Source: Platerodrilus igneus
Taxonomy: Eukaryota; Arthropoda; Insecta; Coleoptera; Lycidae
Assembly (NCBI GenBank): GCA_036346225.1
Contig: JARFIW010001087.1
Span: 2,170,001 to 2,234,000 of the forward strand
Direction of reading: 5' to 3'
Length of the DNA: 64,000 nt
Shown piece by piece: positions 10,458 through 22,554 of this stretch. The notes under the pieces were generated by a model. The model saw only the letters and a list, made by a program, of their open reading frames with translations. It was not told where the DNA came from and did no database searches. Each line of letters begins with the position of its first letter. Position 1 is the first letter of the stretch. Both the position numbers and the translations under genes were made by a program.

Positions 10458-12622
10458 GGATTCAAAGGGTTAAATCAGTGGTAAACAATCAAATTAAAAC
10501 CACCCTGTATATAGAAAAGAACGATTTATTTACACGCAAAATTAATTTGAGTCACTTAGGGAAAACGGACAAGTATTGACGTATTTTTATGATTCTTAAT
10601 TGAGATGTTAAAAATTACCTAAAGAAAAAACAGTTTTAAAGCAAATAGAAGTTCATAATTAATTTTAATTTATTTTAATCCAACACGTATAAGCATAAGA
10701 GAACGTGCTTGCGTAACAAAAATCAATAATTCCAAAGTAAATGTAGTTCGTTTTATACAAATACGACGAAATATCAAGTCTAGGATTTGTTGTGCTAAAC
10801 GTTCGATAATCAACAAACACCTGCATTTTAAAAGGTTATATTCGAAGAAGTCGAGCATGTGTTAAGATAAGATTTCATAGAAATATTTTCAACCGTCAGT
10901 TTGGTATAAACAGCAAGGCTAACAAACTTCTTAAAAAGCGAGGGAAATGCACGATCGGTTATTTACAACAGATAGAGACGGGTAGAGAAGCGTTAAGGTT
11001 GAAAAAACACGTACCGTATACACGGGGGTGGAGATGAGCTGTCATCAATATTGATTTTCTGTAACTCAAGTGGGGTTTTTAACGCGATAACAGACATGCA
11101 TAAGACAGAGATGAATATAGTTCAGGCGGGGTTTGTGATGACAAAGAATTTTATCATTGGTTAAAAACAGACAGTTTTCCAAACGTAGACACACGCGAAG
11201 GTTGAGAGCGCTTGCGGATATACGGCACGTAGACCGGAGTAAATTTCAGGAATTTTCAAGACTGTTGTATTCAAAATTTTTAGAATTTAGATTTGACAAT
11301 AAGCTTTTCATTTGAAGTGTGTTCCGGGTGGGGTTTTTGAAACGATATAAGTACTCAATCTAAATTATTATCGCTCTCTTGTCTTCTCTTCGCTTCTATA
11401 CGATAAAGTACTGAATGCGGAACATCATAACAGTAGAGCTTTTTTGTGAGTATTTTATATGTTGCTAATACAGTAAATATAGTGCTTGGAAGTGTAAAAC
11501 ACAGTGGTAGCGGGCATATTATTAATGACGCGATGTACGTGTAGTATGCAATTAATAGAGGTCCGGCTACTACAATACAAAGCACGAAAATCAATAAATG
11601 GAAGCATGATATATGCGGTTTATGCATCACAAATAACCAAGATTGTATGCTGATATATGGAGTGGTATTGTGAGACGAGGCGCTTGGCTCGCAAATGGTG
11701 TTATCGTCTGTGGATCCGCTGAGTAGCACAGCGAATAGTAACGAAGCCGAGGTGTTCTAGGGATCATCTTCAAAGGAATGGAAGCCTGAAGAATTCTCCA
11801 GATAATTTATTTGAAATTTCTGTTGTTTGATAAACATTTGTGAAATTTTGTGCTGTGTGCTTGACTTGTTGGGGCTTATTTATGGTTGTAGAAACTGATT
11901 GGAAAAGATACATGTACTGAACAATTTATTAAAGTTAAATATTGAAAAAGGGTGTATTTAAAACTTACAAAATTTTATTCTGGATATAAATTGGATTATA
12001 AAGGGTAAACGGGTCTATAAATTTTATTTTAATTTATGCAAGGTGTAAAAAGGCATATATAAACTAAACTGGGTTTCTATGAACTCACTATACTCCAGTG
12101 TACAGTCAATTTAGGGTAATATGTGGAGCCCATCTACTCATATGTTATTGAATTTGTTGAAAATAATTAGAAAATCAAGGACTTTAATACATATCACATT
12201 TTGCGTTTGTAGTTAGTGTATCAAACTGTTTTTTTTCATGTGCATATATTTTATCTGCTAATAGCTGTAAATAAAAGATTGTAAGATTGTTGTATTATTT
12301 GGTGATTTTATTGAATGGTGTGCGAGTGTGAAAGAGGCATGGTTGTAAATTTAAGTATTCGACAAGAGGAACAGCTGAGCTAGCCAGGGAAGCTGAAGGA
12401 GTTATGAAGCAGAAATAAAAGGGTAAGGAATTTTTTTTTGAAATTTTTGCATTTTTGAAAATAATTTGATGACACTGGTGAAGCATAAAAGCTTAATCCC
12501 CGATTCCACGGCAATCTTATGACGCCCAATTCGTAGGGCTCAAATGAGTTAGGTAAAGGGCCGATGTTAAAGCTTAGTGCCAGCTTCGTCTAAGAATTTT
12601 TCTGAAGTTTCACGGCAATATA
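10453..12622 (+). repeat. Diverged 2-kb direct repeat, unit 1 (LTR-like)
   Basis: It shares ordered landmarks with units 2 and 3: an ACACCTGC block (10822), a CATTGGTTRAAA block (11156), a CCAGRTAA position (11808), AAATAAAAG (12270), a GAGCTAGCC block ending GGGTAAGG (12377-12427), CCACGGCAAT, and then a tRNA-Lys primer-binding-site-like motif (12520-12541). Overall divergence is high, so I see homology as patches. Open frames inside (for example 11355-11729, minus) have no recognisable domain. I favour an old LTR; an alternative is a duplicated promoter/exon module. Confidence 0.55.
12520..12541 (+). other. tRNA-Lys primer-binding-site-like motif, unit 1
   Basis: TGACGCCCAATTCGTAGGGC followed by TC differs from the canonical tRNA-Lys site TGGCGCCCAACGTGGGGC(TC) by two substitutions and a 2-base insertion. 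It lies four to six bases after CCACGGCA, which would be the LTR 3' end. Confidence 0.5.
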
Positions 12623-14841
12623 TGTATATATTACTCATATTTAGACCAGGGTAGAAAATTAAAAAATCACATCAAATAATTTTAATCACCGTGTATAAGG
12701 AATTTTATTAGATAATACGCTTTAGTAAAACACCGTGGAGAATAAAAATTTATTAGTTTCATTAAACATAAGAGATTTAAATCATGTACAAGACGCTTTA
12801 TATCAAAAGAAGCAGTATTAAAAAGCTCTGCGTGTAATGTAATTATTCCTAAACAAATGGAAATTACGTGCAAAATTTATCTTAATTAACTCTATTTCAA
12901 GTAACCGGTATTGAACAAAACGTACAGATAATATCTACAGAAACTTGTAAAAAACCCAATAAAATGCAAATCCTAGAAGTGTTAGTTAGAAGTAGGATGT
13001 TTGAACACACCTGCGTATTTTAAAAGGCAATTTCAGTTTAATTTGTTTAGATAAACATGTCGATTGTAAGGATATTGGAAACGGTCAGATGCTTTAGCAC
13101 GAAATACAAAACAAGGTTTATTTAAAAGCTCTGAGAATTAATATTATTTTAAACACCTGCGTAGTTTAAATATCACGTACGGCGAAAATTGTGTAGATAA
13201 CAAATGGTTTCAAAAAATCTTGGAGAAACCGGGGCTTAATATTCACGAGAATGTGCGATACGGGGTTATTTAACCCAGATAGTCCACATGGACTAAAATA
13301 TAATCGATAATAAAGAATATCAATTTGCACCAATACGAACAGGTTAGAAAAGGAAAGAGAAAATGCGTCAAGCAAAGACACATATAGTAAAAGGCGTGAT
13401 TTAAGCAACGTCACGAGGGTCACAATTGGTTGAAAATAGGATGCAAATATCAGAGGTAGAAACAACAATTTCTGTACAAAATTAATTAGTTTTTCTCGGA
13501 CATGTTTGCGTGCCGTGTGAGAATTTCTGAGATTTAAATGGGGCGAGTGAAAAATTCGTAAAAACCGACGCGCGAGCGACGGACTGGGAACATAGAATGA
13601 GAAATTCTTAAGAATTGTCTGTTTTGGGGAACAGACCGACGTGCCGGCTATTCGCTATATATAGAGGGGTAATATGAGTTTCGGCCTTTAGACTTTTGAC
13701 TATTCGATGCGTTAAAAGCTCTTACATCCGCGACTTGATTGAAGATGTTAAACAGTGCATTTTAGTTTGATAAAATAATTTAAAGTTTGCTCGTATATTT
13801 TAGTGATTCAAAATAGTTTGTTATTTACGTGCTAACATGAATGTACTTCAGTGCACTTAGATACAAGGTAATAAAATTTAGCATCACTGTACCAATTAGC
13901 AAAATTTACAACGACAAATGTATACACAAAAGTAGGCAGTTTTGGCGTATATTGGTGAAAGACGCATGAATTTCTTTGCTATTTTTCGGGGTGTTAATAA
14001 TTAAATGGTTCAAATACGTGTCTGGATCCACGAAACAAGGGTCAGATATACACAGATGAGTTCCGGAAAAGCCCAGAAACAACTTTAAATAAATGGTGAT
14101 GGAGAAAATTTTAAAAGCGTTGAGAATTAGAAGCCGTAAATATAATCCTGTTGGAATGGTGTGATTAACTAAAGGGACGATGTACATTGAAGCTTCGAGG
14201 ACAGTAACCTTCAGGTAAATTATACTATTTTGTTTGACATTTTGTGTGTGTTGAATAACTTTATAATTGATTTACTTTAAATGGACATTAGTGAAATTGT
14301 ACTAACCATAAAATTTTAATTTTAAGATGAAATTTGCTTGTTTAAGTAGAAAGGGTATTTAGTATTAATGTTCGGGAATATGATGAAACTTTGGGTATGT
14401 CTTTGAGCTCAATTAGACGAACCTGGTTAATTAACGTAAAGGGGTGGTAGATGCTCCCTTAATACTCAGACTCCGGTCTGCTTATATTGTTATATTAATT
14501 AGTAGGCATCCAACAAGGACTTTAATTATGGATGCACGTTAAAGTGATAATAAAATTAATCTTGAAATTCTTTTAAAACTGAATTTTATGCTGAAATTTA
14601 ATTTGAAAATTTAATGTATTCTGAATATTGATGTAAATAGAGTTAACGTTGATGTTTGTGGTAGGAATGTGTTTGTTTTTTTTATGTATGAGGATGAAAG
14701 CTATCTAGAGGAGCAGCCGAGGCGATTAACAGAAGAAAATCAACAGACCAGGTAATTCAAGAGGTTTCACAGCATTCTTGACGCCCAATCTGTGAGGCTC
14801 GATTCGAAAAGCGGAGTACCCGGATAGTGGAGGTTTCACAG

Positions 14842-14843
<2 letters not shown>
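12623..14843 (+). repeat. Diverged 2-kb direct repeat, unit 2 (LTR-like)
   Basis: It aligns in patches with unit 3: AAATTACGTGCRAAATTTAT (12861 vs 14949), TATTGGAAACGG (13072 vs 15308), the GTCCACRTGG and TAGAAAAGG blocks (13281 vs 15377), and CATTGGTTGAAA. A TATATATAG box (13661) and a conserved CAGGTAAAT donor-like site (14211) match the layout of unit 3. It ends TTTCACAGCA, then TGACGCCCAAT (14779-14800), then (AT)n. No coding sequence is recognised. Confidence 0.6.
14779..14800 (+). other. tRNA-Lys primer-binding-site-like motif, unit 2
   Basis: TGACGCCCAATCTGTGAGGC, followed by TC, sits four bases after TTTCACAGCA. It is the positional equivalent of the motif at 12520 and shares the same departure from canonical (TGA instead of TGG). 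Confidence 0.5.

Positions 14844-14875
<32 letters not shown>
14844..14875. repeat. (AT)n microsatellite
   Basis: Sixteen AT dinucleotides between units 2 and 3, directly after TTTCACAGCA. Confidence 0.95.
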
Positions 14876-14882
<7 letters not shown>

Positions 14883-16711
14883 GTTTTTATATTGTTAAAA
14901 ATAAAAATAAACGCAGCAATTTCAAAAACACAAAAAGGAACAAACAGAAATTACGTGCGAAATTTATATTATTTAATTCAATTTTTAAGTAACGGGTATT
15001 AATCAAATTGTACAAATAATAATTAATATTTAATAGCTTTGCTAAAAATTAAATGGTAGAAGTCAATGTCATTCATTATTAATTTAATTAGAGTTAATTG
15101 AACAATTAGTGACATATAATAAGCATAACAGCCTGTGAAAACCCAAGGTGAAACGCATTGGTAACAAACGGCTAAAAGGAGGGTTGGAATACCATGAAAC
15201 GAAGCTCGGAGAATTGTATTTAAAACGTTCATTAGGAGCAAACACCTGCAAACTTTAAATGTCAAGTTCTAATAAATTCGAGCAGATAAACAAGCAGATT
15301 CTACGTATATTGGAAACGGGTGAATGTTTTTAAATGGAAATACAAAGCAGCGTTTATTTAAAAGTCGCGTCGCTAGTCCACGTGGGGTCTAGATAGTAGA
15401 TAGTCAAGAATATTGATTTGTACCACTCAGACCAGATTAGAAAAGGACGGATAAAACGCATAAGTAAAAGACACTAATAATATAAGGAGGGATTTGTGAA
15501 GCGTCACTAGGTCTACCATTGGTTGAAATGTTTAGTCTAGTTTGAAACGAACAAGAGCTTAGTGTAGCGTATTATTCGGGAAATTGTATAACGATGTATT
15601 AAAATTCGTGGAGTGAGAATGGGGCTGAGTGCAAAAATTTTTAAGAACGTGTTGTTGTAGATTGGGGATTTCGGATGAAAGGCGGCCAGGAGGTGGCAGC
15701 CTAAAAGGATAAATAATTATAGAGAACGTAGTAAAAGCCCTTAAGTTTTCGACCGCTCAAAAGTACGTATCGCAGTGTCACGAGTTGCAAGTATTACAAA
15801 ATCTATTAAATTTATTACAAAGTGATAGTCTCGTAATTAAATACGCGGTTAAGTGTGCCAAAATTATTTTTAATAGAGATATCATCTTTAATTATAATCA
15901 ACTAGTGTCGCGCTTTAAATAACGTGGTTCGAAGCTTCTAAATTAAAGAAGAAATAATTTTAAATGGAATTTGGAATTGGTTACACCTGGGAGGCCGCGT
16001 TTGCAGTTCAATTGAGATGGAGTTTTTCTAGTAACCGCTAGAAACAACCCGCAGAACGGACAGAAGAAATAGACGGCAACATCCTCAAAGCAGATATCTA
16101 CTATAAACTTTCCAGGTAACGATTTGATTTGTGACTTTTTAAACTGTGAATATTGGGAGAATGCGAGCGTGAAATTTCAAGGTAATGTGTATTAATTACG
16201 TATTGAACGTAATACGTGTAAAACTTTATTATGGTAGTTAACTGAAAAGTTGAAGGTTTCTATAAAGCTTTTAAACGTTCCATTAAAACATAAAATTTTT
16301 GTAAAGAGTACATGGCTTTGTTTTGTTATTTGTTCTAAAAGTATGCAAATGCCTAATTACTGGGTATTCTGAGCTCATCCTAGCCCAGAGTTTATTTAGA
16401 GTAAAATGAAGGAATTTTAGAGAAGGTATTATTCAAGGCCCATTTACTCCGTGTACAATTTCTGTGTTTAATGATTTAAAATTAAAATACTGGACATTAT
16501 GAAATAAGGCTTTTCTGAAGTGTAACGTGATTAATGGAATATGGACATTATTGCAGTTCATGTATAAATAGTTATAAATAAAAGCTTGTATGTTGATTGT
16601 GTTTGAGGTTTTATTGCTAGAGTGTGTGTATGTTTGAGAATATGCGAGTGAATTTAGATACCCAAGAGGAGATCCGAATGAGCTAGCCGGAAGCAGTTGA
16701 AGAAGGCCGTT
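14876..16711 (+). repeat. Diverged 2-kb direct repeat, unit 3, left part
   Basis: It keeps the CCATTGGTTGAAA box (15526), an AT-rich TATA-like stretch (15706-15718), a TTCCAGGTAACG donor-like site (16122), AAATAAAAG (16575) and the block GAGGAGATCCGAATGAGCTAGCC that precedes the LINE target site. The unit continues after the LINE at 22410-22556 and ends CCACGGCAATATAT. Without the LINE the unit is about 2 kb, like units 1 and 2. Confidence 0.6.
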
Positions 16712-16868
16712 GATTGATTGATTAAATTGGGAAGGGTGACTTAAAGCCACGCGCACTTAGGCCTCCTGGTGGACCCATTGTGCTGCCTTCCTTGCCCTAG
16801 GTTGGTCCTTCATTGCTCAACCACCTGACCTTGCAGGTGAATTTGAGGATGTCGGACCAGGGGGTGTC

Positions 16869-19212
16869 TCAAATTCCGGCCTTCTCGGGCCAAAAGTCCC
16901 CCAGCATGGATCCTCGAAGTCGGGCGAGTACCGGACAGGTGCACAGAATGTGCTCCGCCGTCTCATCCTCCTGTTGACAGCCGCGACAGGTGGGGTTGTC
17001 TGACAGACCCATCCTGTGCAGGTGCTTCCTTAAAGTGCAATGCCCGGACAGAATACCTACTAGTAGCCGTAGTTTCTGTCTTGGCAAGCGTATGACAAAT
17101 TTTTCTGTTTTGATCATGGGAAACCTTATAAACATTTTTGCTTGCCGGCAGCTTAATGTACAAGCCCACCTATCCTTGTGACGGCGGTGGGTTATTTGTC
17201 TTATCATGGAGAACACCACCGATGGCGCAATAGCAACCGATGACTCAGGGCCGACAAAACTCCGAGCCGCTCCCTGCCTCGCCAAAGAATCTGCCTGTTC
17301 GTTACCATGTACTCCTGAATGCCCTTTGATCCAAACCAGTTCAAGGGCGTTTGTATCAGAAACGAGCTCGAGAACACGATGGCATTGGTATACCACCCCC
17401 GAAAGAAGCTTCTGCTTGTTTAAACTCAGAAGAGCTGTTCTACTATCGCTCAAGATGCGTATAGCTTTGTTTTGGATTCCACGTTCCAGTATGGCGTTAG
17501 CGCCGTGCATGATGGCTATGACCTCCGCTTGGAAGACAGTTACCAGCCTGCCCAGCGCGACACTTTCATGAAGGTCTAGGTCATCGGAGAAAATGCCTGC
17601 CCCGGTACCTTCATTTGTTTTGGAACCATCCGTGTAGATGGAGATCTCCGTTAAGGAGGCGTCCTCAGTGTTTAGACAAACCCCAAAGCGCTTCCTGGAA
17701 ATCATTATGGGTGCGATCGAATTAACCACTCCTCCCAAGATAGGGGTGTTCTGCACCGCCTCTCTTAGTATGTTGTGGTGTCTACCACCGCCTCCCTTAT
17801 CGATCCATAGATCTTTGAACCGCAGCCTCATTGCCGCTCTCAAAGTCATCTCCTCCACATGTAGGTCCAGCGGAGTGAGGCCTAAGATGGTTTCTAAGGC
17901 TGCAGTAGGTGTGGAACGCAATGCACCTGTAATGTTTAGACAGGCCACCCTTTGGATATGAGTAAGGTCTTTGACTGTATGGGCCAGTCTGGTCCTGCGC
18001 CACCAGACTACAGCGCCATAGCAGAGCATCGGCCTTACTGCCATGATGTATAGCCACAGGACAGCCTTTGGTGGAAGACCCCAAAGTTTGCCTATGGCAC
18101 GTTTGCATTGCCAGAACACTTGGTTGACTTTGCTAGTTTTCATTTGTAGGTGTTTGGCCCAGTTCAGCTTCTTATCAAGTATAATGCCCAGATACTTGAC
18201 TTCTTCTGATAAGGGCAGAGAAGTTTGGAAGAGCATTGGCAATTTGGTTACCGTCAGCTTCCTTTTATTGGAAAACAACACCAACGCCGTTTTGTTGGGG
18301 TTGATGGTTAAAAAGTTATCGGAGCACCAGAGCTCCGTGATCCTTAGTGCTGCTTGCATCAAATTACACAGCACTTGTTCGAATTTGCCGACTATTAGAA
18401 TAGCTAAGTCGTCGGCGTAATCTATCGTGTAGAAACCTGCCTCATTAAGACGTTGGAGAAGGCTGTCCACTACTAAGTTCCATAGTAGCGGTGACAGCAC
18501 GCCCCCCTGGGAACAGCCTTTATCCACCACCCTAATTACTGAGGTTTCCCCCACATTTATATGTACCCGTCGACATCGCAGAATCTGCATGGTAAACTGC
18601 CGAAGGGTGTCCTCAGCTCCATGTGTCCGTAGAGCTCTATCGATGCTTGCGAAAGTAGTTTCGCTGAACGCACCCTCAATATCAATGAATGCGCCTAAGG
18701 CGGACATGTTATTGTCTAGGGTTTTTTCAATCCGTCCTACAACAGCGTGGAGGGCAGATTCTGTTGATTTTCCTGGTATGAAGGCGTGTTGATTTGGGTG
18801 AAGTGGATAAGAAAGCATTATCCTCTCCCTCATATCATTGTCGCACAGTCTCTCCAAGGTCTTTAGCAAAAAGGACGTGAGACTGATCGGTCTGTAGGAT
18901 GTAGCCTGGGAGTAGTCCTTCCGGCCTGGTTTAGGAATGAAGACAACTCTAACTTCTCTCCAACTGCTGGGGATGTATCTAAAAGCAATACAGCCCCTAA
19001 AAAGTACCACAAGGAACGGTGTCGGCCTCTCCACTCCCCACTGTAGTAGGGCGGGGAAGATGCCATCCCTTCCAGGGGACTTAAACGGTTTGAGAGTTGA
19101 GATAGCCCATTTAATTTTTCTTTCATCCACTACCCGGTTTGAAACCTCCCAGCCCCTAACGGGGCCGAGCTGGGTTGATCCAACCCGTATGACAAAGGTT
19201 GTGTAACACTAC
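16869..19212 (-). pseudogene. LINE ORF2, RT + RNase H + zinc knuckle part
   Basis: This frame is open from about 19212 to the stop at 16869 (the 753-codon ORF starts with GTG at 19130, but the frame is open further upstream). Motifs: FKSPGRDGI and RPISLTSFLLK (RT fingers), DIEGAFSE (first catalytic Asp), GCSQGGVLSPLLWNLVVD, then YADDLAIL at about 18405-18425 (catalytic pair), and KYLGIILDKKL (thumb). RNase H begins at IYTDGSKTNEGTGAGIF (about 17640), with the later motifs LSDSRTAL and WIKGHSGVHGNEQADSLA. A CxxC...HxxxxC-type cluster lies near the C-terminus (about 16930-16990). It reverse-transcribes the LINE RNA at the nicked target. It is in a different frame from the endonuclease. Confidence 0.9.
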
Positions 19213-20419
19213 CTGGAAAGTGCGTGTCCGCGAGTAACTCCGCTTTTTCTGCCTCGTTGGTGGTGTATGTACCATCCACACGTTTCAGACAGCATGGTTG
19301 ATGACGAGGGTCTTTGGACAAAATCCTGTTAATGCGAGAGATTGCATTGGTAGACTCGACTGAGTTACAGAAGGTCTTCCATGAGTCTCTCTGTCGTCTT
19401 CTAATTGTCGTTTTGTATAGTCGCTGGTGGCTTTTATATGCCTCCCAGTCAGCCATACTTCTGGTGTTCTTTGCCTTATTAAACAGTTTGCCCAGGGTCT
19501 TTTTCAGCTTCTGTAGCTCCGCGCCCCACCATGGAGTAATGGAGCGAGTAGGATCTGTCCTGACCGGGCATGCCTGTTCAAAAGACTCTACGATGGAGTT
19601 TTGTAGAGAGACCGAGTATCTCTGTAGCTCTTCTATTGTTTTTGGGTTGTCAGTACCTTGTGATGTCAAAAGGCGTTGCTCCAAGCTGTCTAGGTAGACA
19701 GACCTGTTGATCGCTTTTGAGTTCCTGTATTCTTTACAGACAGCTGCTGCTACCTTTAAATTAAAACTTAACAATCTGTGATCTGACAGTGTCGTTTTAG
19801 GCGTCACCTGCCAGTTCAAGATATGCCTTGAAATGTCTGACGATGCCAGGGTTAAGTCGATGACTGTCTGGAAGCGAGATGTCACAAACGTGGGTTCGCT
19901 GCCCCAGTTAAGAATCTCCAGATTCTTGCTCGATATATACTCGAGTAGTACTTTTCCACGGGGGTTTGTATCTGCGCTACCCCATACCACATGGTGCGCG
20001 TTGGAATCGCATCCGATAATCAGATGCTTTTTGTGCCTATCACAGTGATCAATGACTGCCGTCAACTCCGGAGGAGGTGGGTCATGGTCAATTGGAAAAT
20101 AGGCTGAAACCAAGATTATGTCAGTAATTCCTCCCAGCCTGCATGTGACCTGTACGGCTGTGACGTCACGGCCACTCAGTTGTGGCAGGAGGAGAGCATT
20201 TATGTGCCTGGGTATGTAGATGCATGCCCTAGGCTTAGGTTGGTTACTAGCCGCAAAGATAGTACCATTTAGGCTTCCTAGTACCGAGATTCCTGAGCAT
20301 GCCACCCAGGGTTCTTGGATAAGGGCAATGGCCTGGTTATTGCTCAGGTGTCTGCATAACGATGCTGCAGCCGCCCTGCAATGTTGCAGGTTTAATTGTA
20401 TAAAGTTTAGTCCCGCCAT
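19130..20419 (-). pseudogene. LINE ORF2, AP-endonuclease part
   Basis: Start taken at ATG 20419 (MAGLNFIQLNLQHC), the usual beginning of such endonucleases, 27 bases after the ORF1 stop; the frame can be read from TTG at 20437. Apurinic-endonuclease-like motifs: LNLQHC, IQEPW, IIGCDSNAHHVVWGS and LSDHRLLSF. The domain nicks the target DNA to prime reverse transcription. It ends in a TAG at 19130-19132 after some 30 out-of-frame residues. The RT frame overlaps it from about 19212, so a frame change of one base lies at 19130-19212. A programmed shift is possible, but no slippery sequence was recognised; a simple mutation is likelier. Confidence 0.88.
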
Positions 20420-20446
20420 TGGTTTGTGATGGGTCAAACTTGCTTA

Positions 20447-21688
20447 TCAAGCATCGCTGGGCGGGCTGTCCAGTGACGCTTTACTATACTCTTCCGCAAG
20501 CCATCCCACTAGCAGCGGATCCGAGTCTGCTGTGTCCATCTGACTGCTTGACGCAGTCGATGGTTCACCTACTTCAGCCTCCTGAGGTTGCTGTAGGAGC
20601 GGAGCTCGCTGTAGCTGCTCAGGAGGTGGAGGTTGAGCCTGCTGTTGCGCGGCGGCCGGTTGGGCTGCCTCTGCGGCAGGTTGCAATTTTTGTATTTTGA
20701 GATTTAGTGAGGTGAGCTTGTAGTGTAGCTTGCCTCCCTTTCTGTTGATAATCTCCCTCACGTCTTCCCCAACGCCAAAGACTATCAGCCTCTCTGGAGG
20801 TTGATCTCTTGTGGCGGTGTGGAAGACGCACCACTTGGATATGTCAGCCCAGGGGTTCTGTACACGCAGACGCCTTTGGACGACATCCATGTCTTTCGGG
20901 GGCCCCGGAATCCACAGCGCCGCCTTCAGAAGCCTAGGCAACAGTCCCACCTGGACGACAGTAAGGCGTGCAGCCTCCCACAGTAGTGGGAGGTTGCCAA
21001 CCGCCTCCGTAATCCATGTTAGGGAGTGGTCATCCTCGCACCAGATCCGGAAGATCTCGCCCGAGTACGCCCACCTCCTAAAGGTCGGGGGAGCGCTATC
21101 ATTGGGAAGGGCGAACAGATGGTCGTCCAAAGCCTTCTCAATTGCTAATTGCAAGGTCTCTGCTTGGGCCTTGGTAATCTTACCCCAAGGGTTGTTCTTG
21201 TCGATGACAGCCACCTGAAGGTGCCGAGCAGCTGCCTCCACGTAGCTGCCAGTGACGGGCTGTTTAGTGCTAGTCTGACAGCCCCTCTTCCGCGGTCTAC
21301 CTTGCGGAGGGGTGCCCTCAGATCTGGCTCTTTTCATGATCCGCGTCTTGGCCTCTGCAGGCCTAGGGGCGGAGGTGGATGGTTTTGAAGTGGAGGGTGT
21401 TTGATTGGCACCAGGTTGTGTCGTGGATAGGTTAGCCATAGGGCCAGCCTTTTCCACTACACCCTCCCGTGCCGCCAAACGGGCCCTCCTCCTTTTTTTC
21501 TGTTTAGCCCCACTGATTCGCTTTCTCTGTGGGCGCTGCTGTTGCCACTCCTCTGGCTTAACCTTCTCCCCACCTTGGGGCTGATGTTGATGTTCTTTTC
21601 GTTGCAGTTTCTGTGGGACCTGCAACAAAACTTGAGGGGTGTCCGAGGACGCACCCTCTGGATTGACTACATTAACTATAGGATCCAT
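20447..21688 (-). CDS. LINE ORF1, DUF4780-like RNA-binding protein
   Basis: A 413-residue ORF, intact, starting with ATG at 21688. The N-terminal 150 residues are basic and low-complexity (KRRRARLAAR, GRPRKRG), suggesting nucleic-acid binding and a nuclear signal. Residues about 165-335 match the pattern of the DUF4780 domain found in insect LINE ORF1 proteins: VAVIDKNNPWGKIT, WCEDDHSLTWITEAV, LWIPGPPKDM, NPWADISKWCVF and FGVGEDV. The C-terminus is Gln/Pro/Ala-rich and acidic. Likely role: the RNA chaperone/particle protein of the LINE. The DUF assignment is from memory of the family pattern. Confidence 0.85.
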   Translation of the reverse strand: MDPIVNVVNPEGASSDTPQVLLQVPQKLQRKEHQHQPQGGEKVKPEEWQQQRPQRKRISGAKQKKRRRARLAAREGVVEKAGPMANLSTTQPGANQTPSTSKPSTSAPRPAEAKTRIMKRARSEGTPPQGRPRKRGCQTSTKQPVTGSYVEAAARHLQVAVIDKNNPWGKITKAQAETLQLAIEKALDDHLFALPNDSAPPTFRRWAYSGEIFRIWCEDDHSLTWITEAVGNLPLLWEAARLTVVQVGLLPRLLKAALWIPGPPKDMDVVQRRLRVQNPWADISKWCVFHTATRDQPPERLIVFGVGEDVREIINRKGGKLHYKLTSLNLKIQKLQPAAEAAQPAAAQQQAQPPPPEQLQRAPLLQQPQEAEVGEPSTASSSQMDTADSDPLLVGWLAEEYSKASLDSPPSDA

Positions 21689-22396
21689 GTTTTTAATAAA
21701 TAAAGTTCATCTTCCCAGCTCCACACCCACCGCGGAGCCCAATTTTGGGGTGTGTAAAAACAACACCAGGGCTACCAGGAAGATATAGCTCCCCTTAAGA
21801 TGACTGACGTACGAGCCCGCATACCGCTTTGTAGCAGCACACATGTAGCATGTGCTGCTCACCCACAGTACCGGCTGCACGCCCTTCACCTCCAAGAGCT
21901 CACCCAGTCGGCAGTCTGACCCGACGACACAGCCGATTGATTGAGATGGGTTAGTCTCGACCCCCCGTCTAGGTGAAATCTGGGCCAAAGTGGCGTGTTG
22001 CCAGACACTGAGGATCTAAACCGCCTGAGGTGTGGCTCAACCACCAGGATCCCATCATCCGACTGACACGGGTCGCCCCGCACGGCACAAACACGAGGTG
22101 GCCTAGACCCCTGTGCAGACCGCTACCGGCCCATGTAGCAGTAGGGGTTTGGTGGTTTGGTCCGCGATGTGAGATTAACCTAAACCATCATCATGCGGGG
22201 ATTAGTCCGCATTGACGTACACTCGTTCCCCCGCATATTGTAGGTTTTATTCTACTCAGCGCTCTGGATCATTACGAGTGCTAGGCTTATTCTGTCACAT
22301 AACCCGATGGCAGCGAACGATTACTCGTACGGTGACACTGGGTCCCCCCTATCCGCCACCTGGGACGCGCCCAATGGGTAGCCACCAACCACACGG
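21689..22396 (-). other. LINE 5' UTR / internal promoter region
   Basis: It lies between the target duplication and the ORF1 ATG. It is GC-richer than the flanks and free of long ORFs on the sense strand. LINEs of this type usually carry their promoter here; I did not identify specific elements. Confidence 0.6.
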
Positions 22397-22409
22397 GAAG
22401 AAGGCCGTT

Positions 22410-22554
22410 CAATCGAGGAGGAAAGGAAAACGGGTAAGGATAATTTTTTTTTGATTAGGTAATTTTTGAAAATTTTGTTTATTGTCGAATATGAAAATTT
22501 TATAAAATTTTCGAATATATTTTTGTATCGTAATTGCTTACCCGAGATCCACGG

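Larger units (their letters stand above)
16712..22396 (-). mobile_element. LOA-like non-LTR retrotransposon, near full length
   Basis: A 5.69-kb LINE on the minus strand. Both flanks carry the 13-bp target duplication GAAGAAGGCCGTT (16699-16711 and 22397-22409). The 3' end is a short (AATC)n-type tail at 16712-16727, not poly-A. It has a 5' UTR of about 0.7 kb (21689-22396), ORF1, and an ORF2 of endonuclease, RT, RNase H and a terminal zinc-knuckle region. Use of DIEGAF in RT plus a downstream RNase H suggests the LOA clade; R1 and I clades are alternatives. A single frameshift between endonuclease and RT is the only major lesion I see. Confidence 0.9.

Noticed and set aside
11355..11729. 124-codon minus-strand ORF with hydrophobic segments
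   Set aside because: It lies in LTR-like unit 1, has no homologous frame in units 2 and 3 and no domain. The hydrophobic pattern is expected from AT-rich antisense frames.
16433..16756. 107-codon minus-strand ORF
   Set aside because: It crosses the LINE 3' end and target duplication into unit 3, so it cannot be an ancestral gene.
17206..18420. Several plus-strand ORFs above 100 codons
   Set aside because: They are antisense shadows of the LINE RT/RNase H frame.
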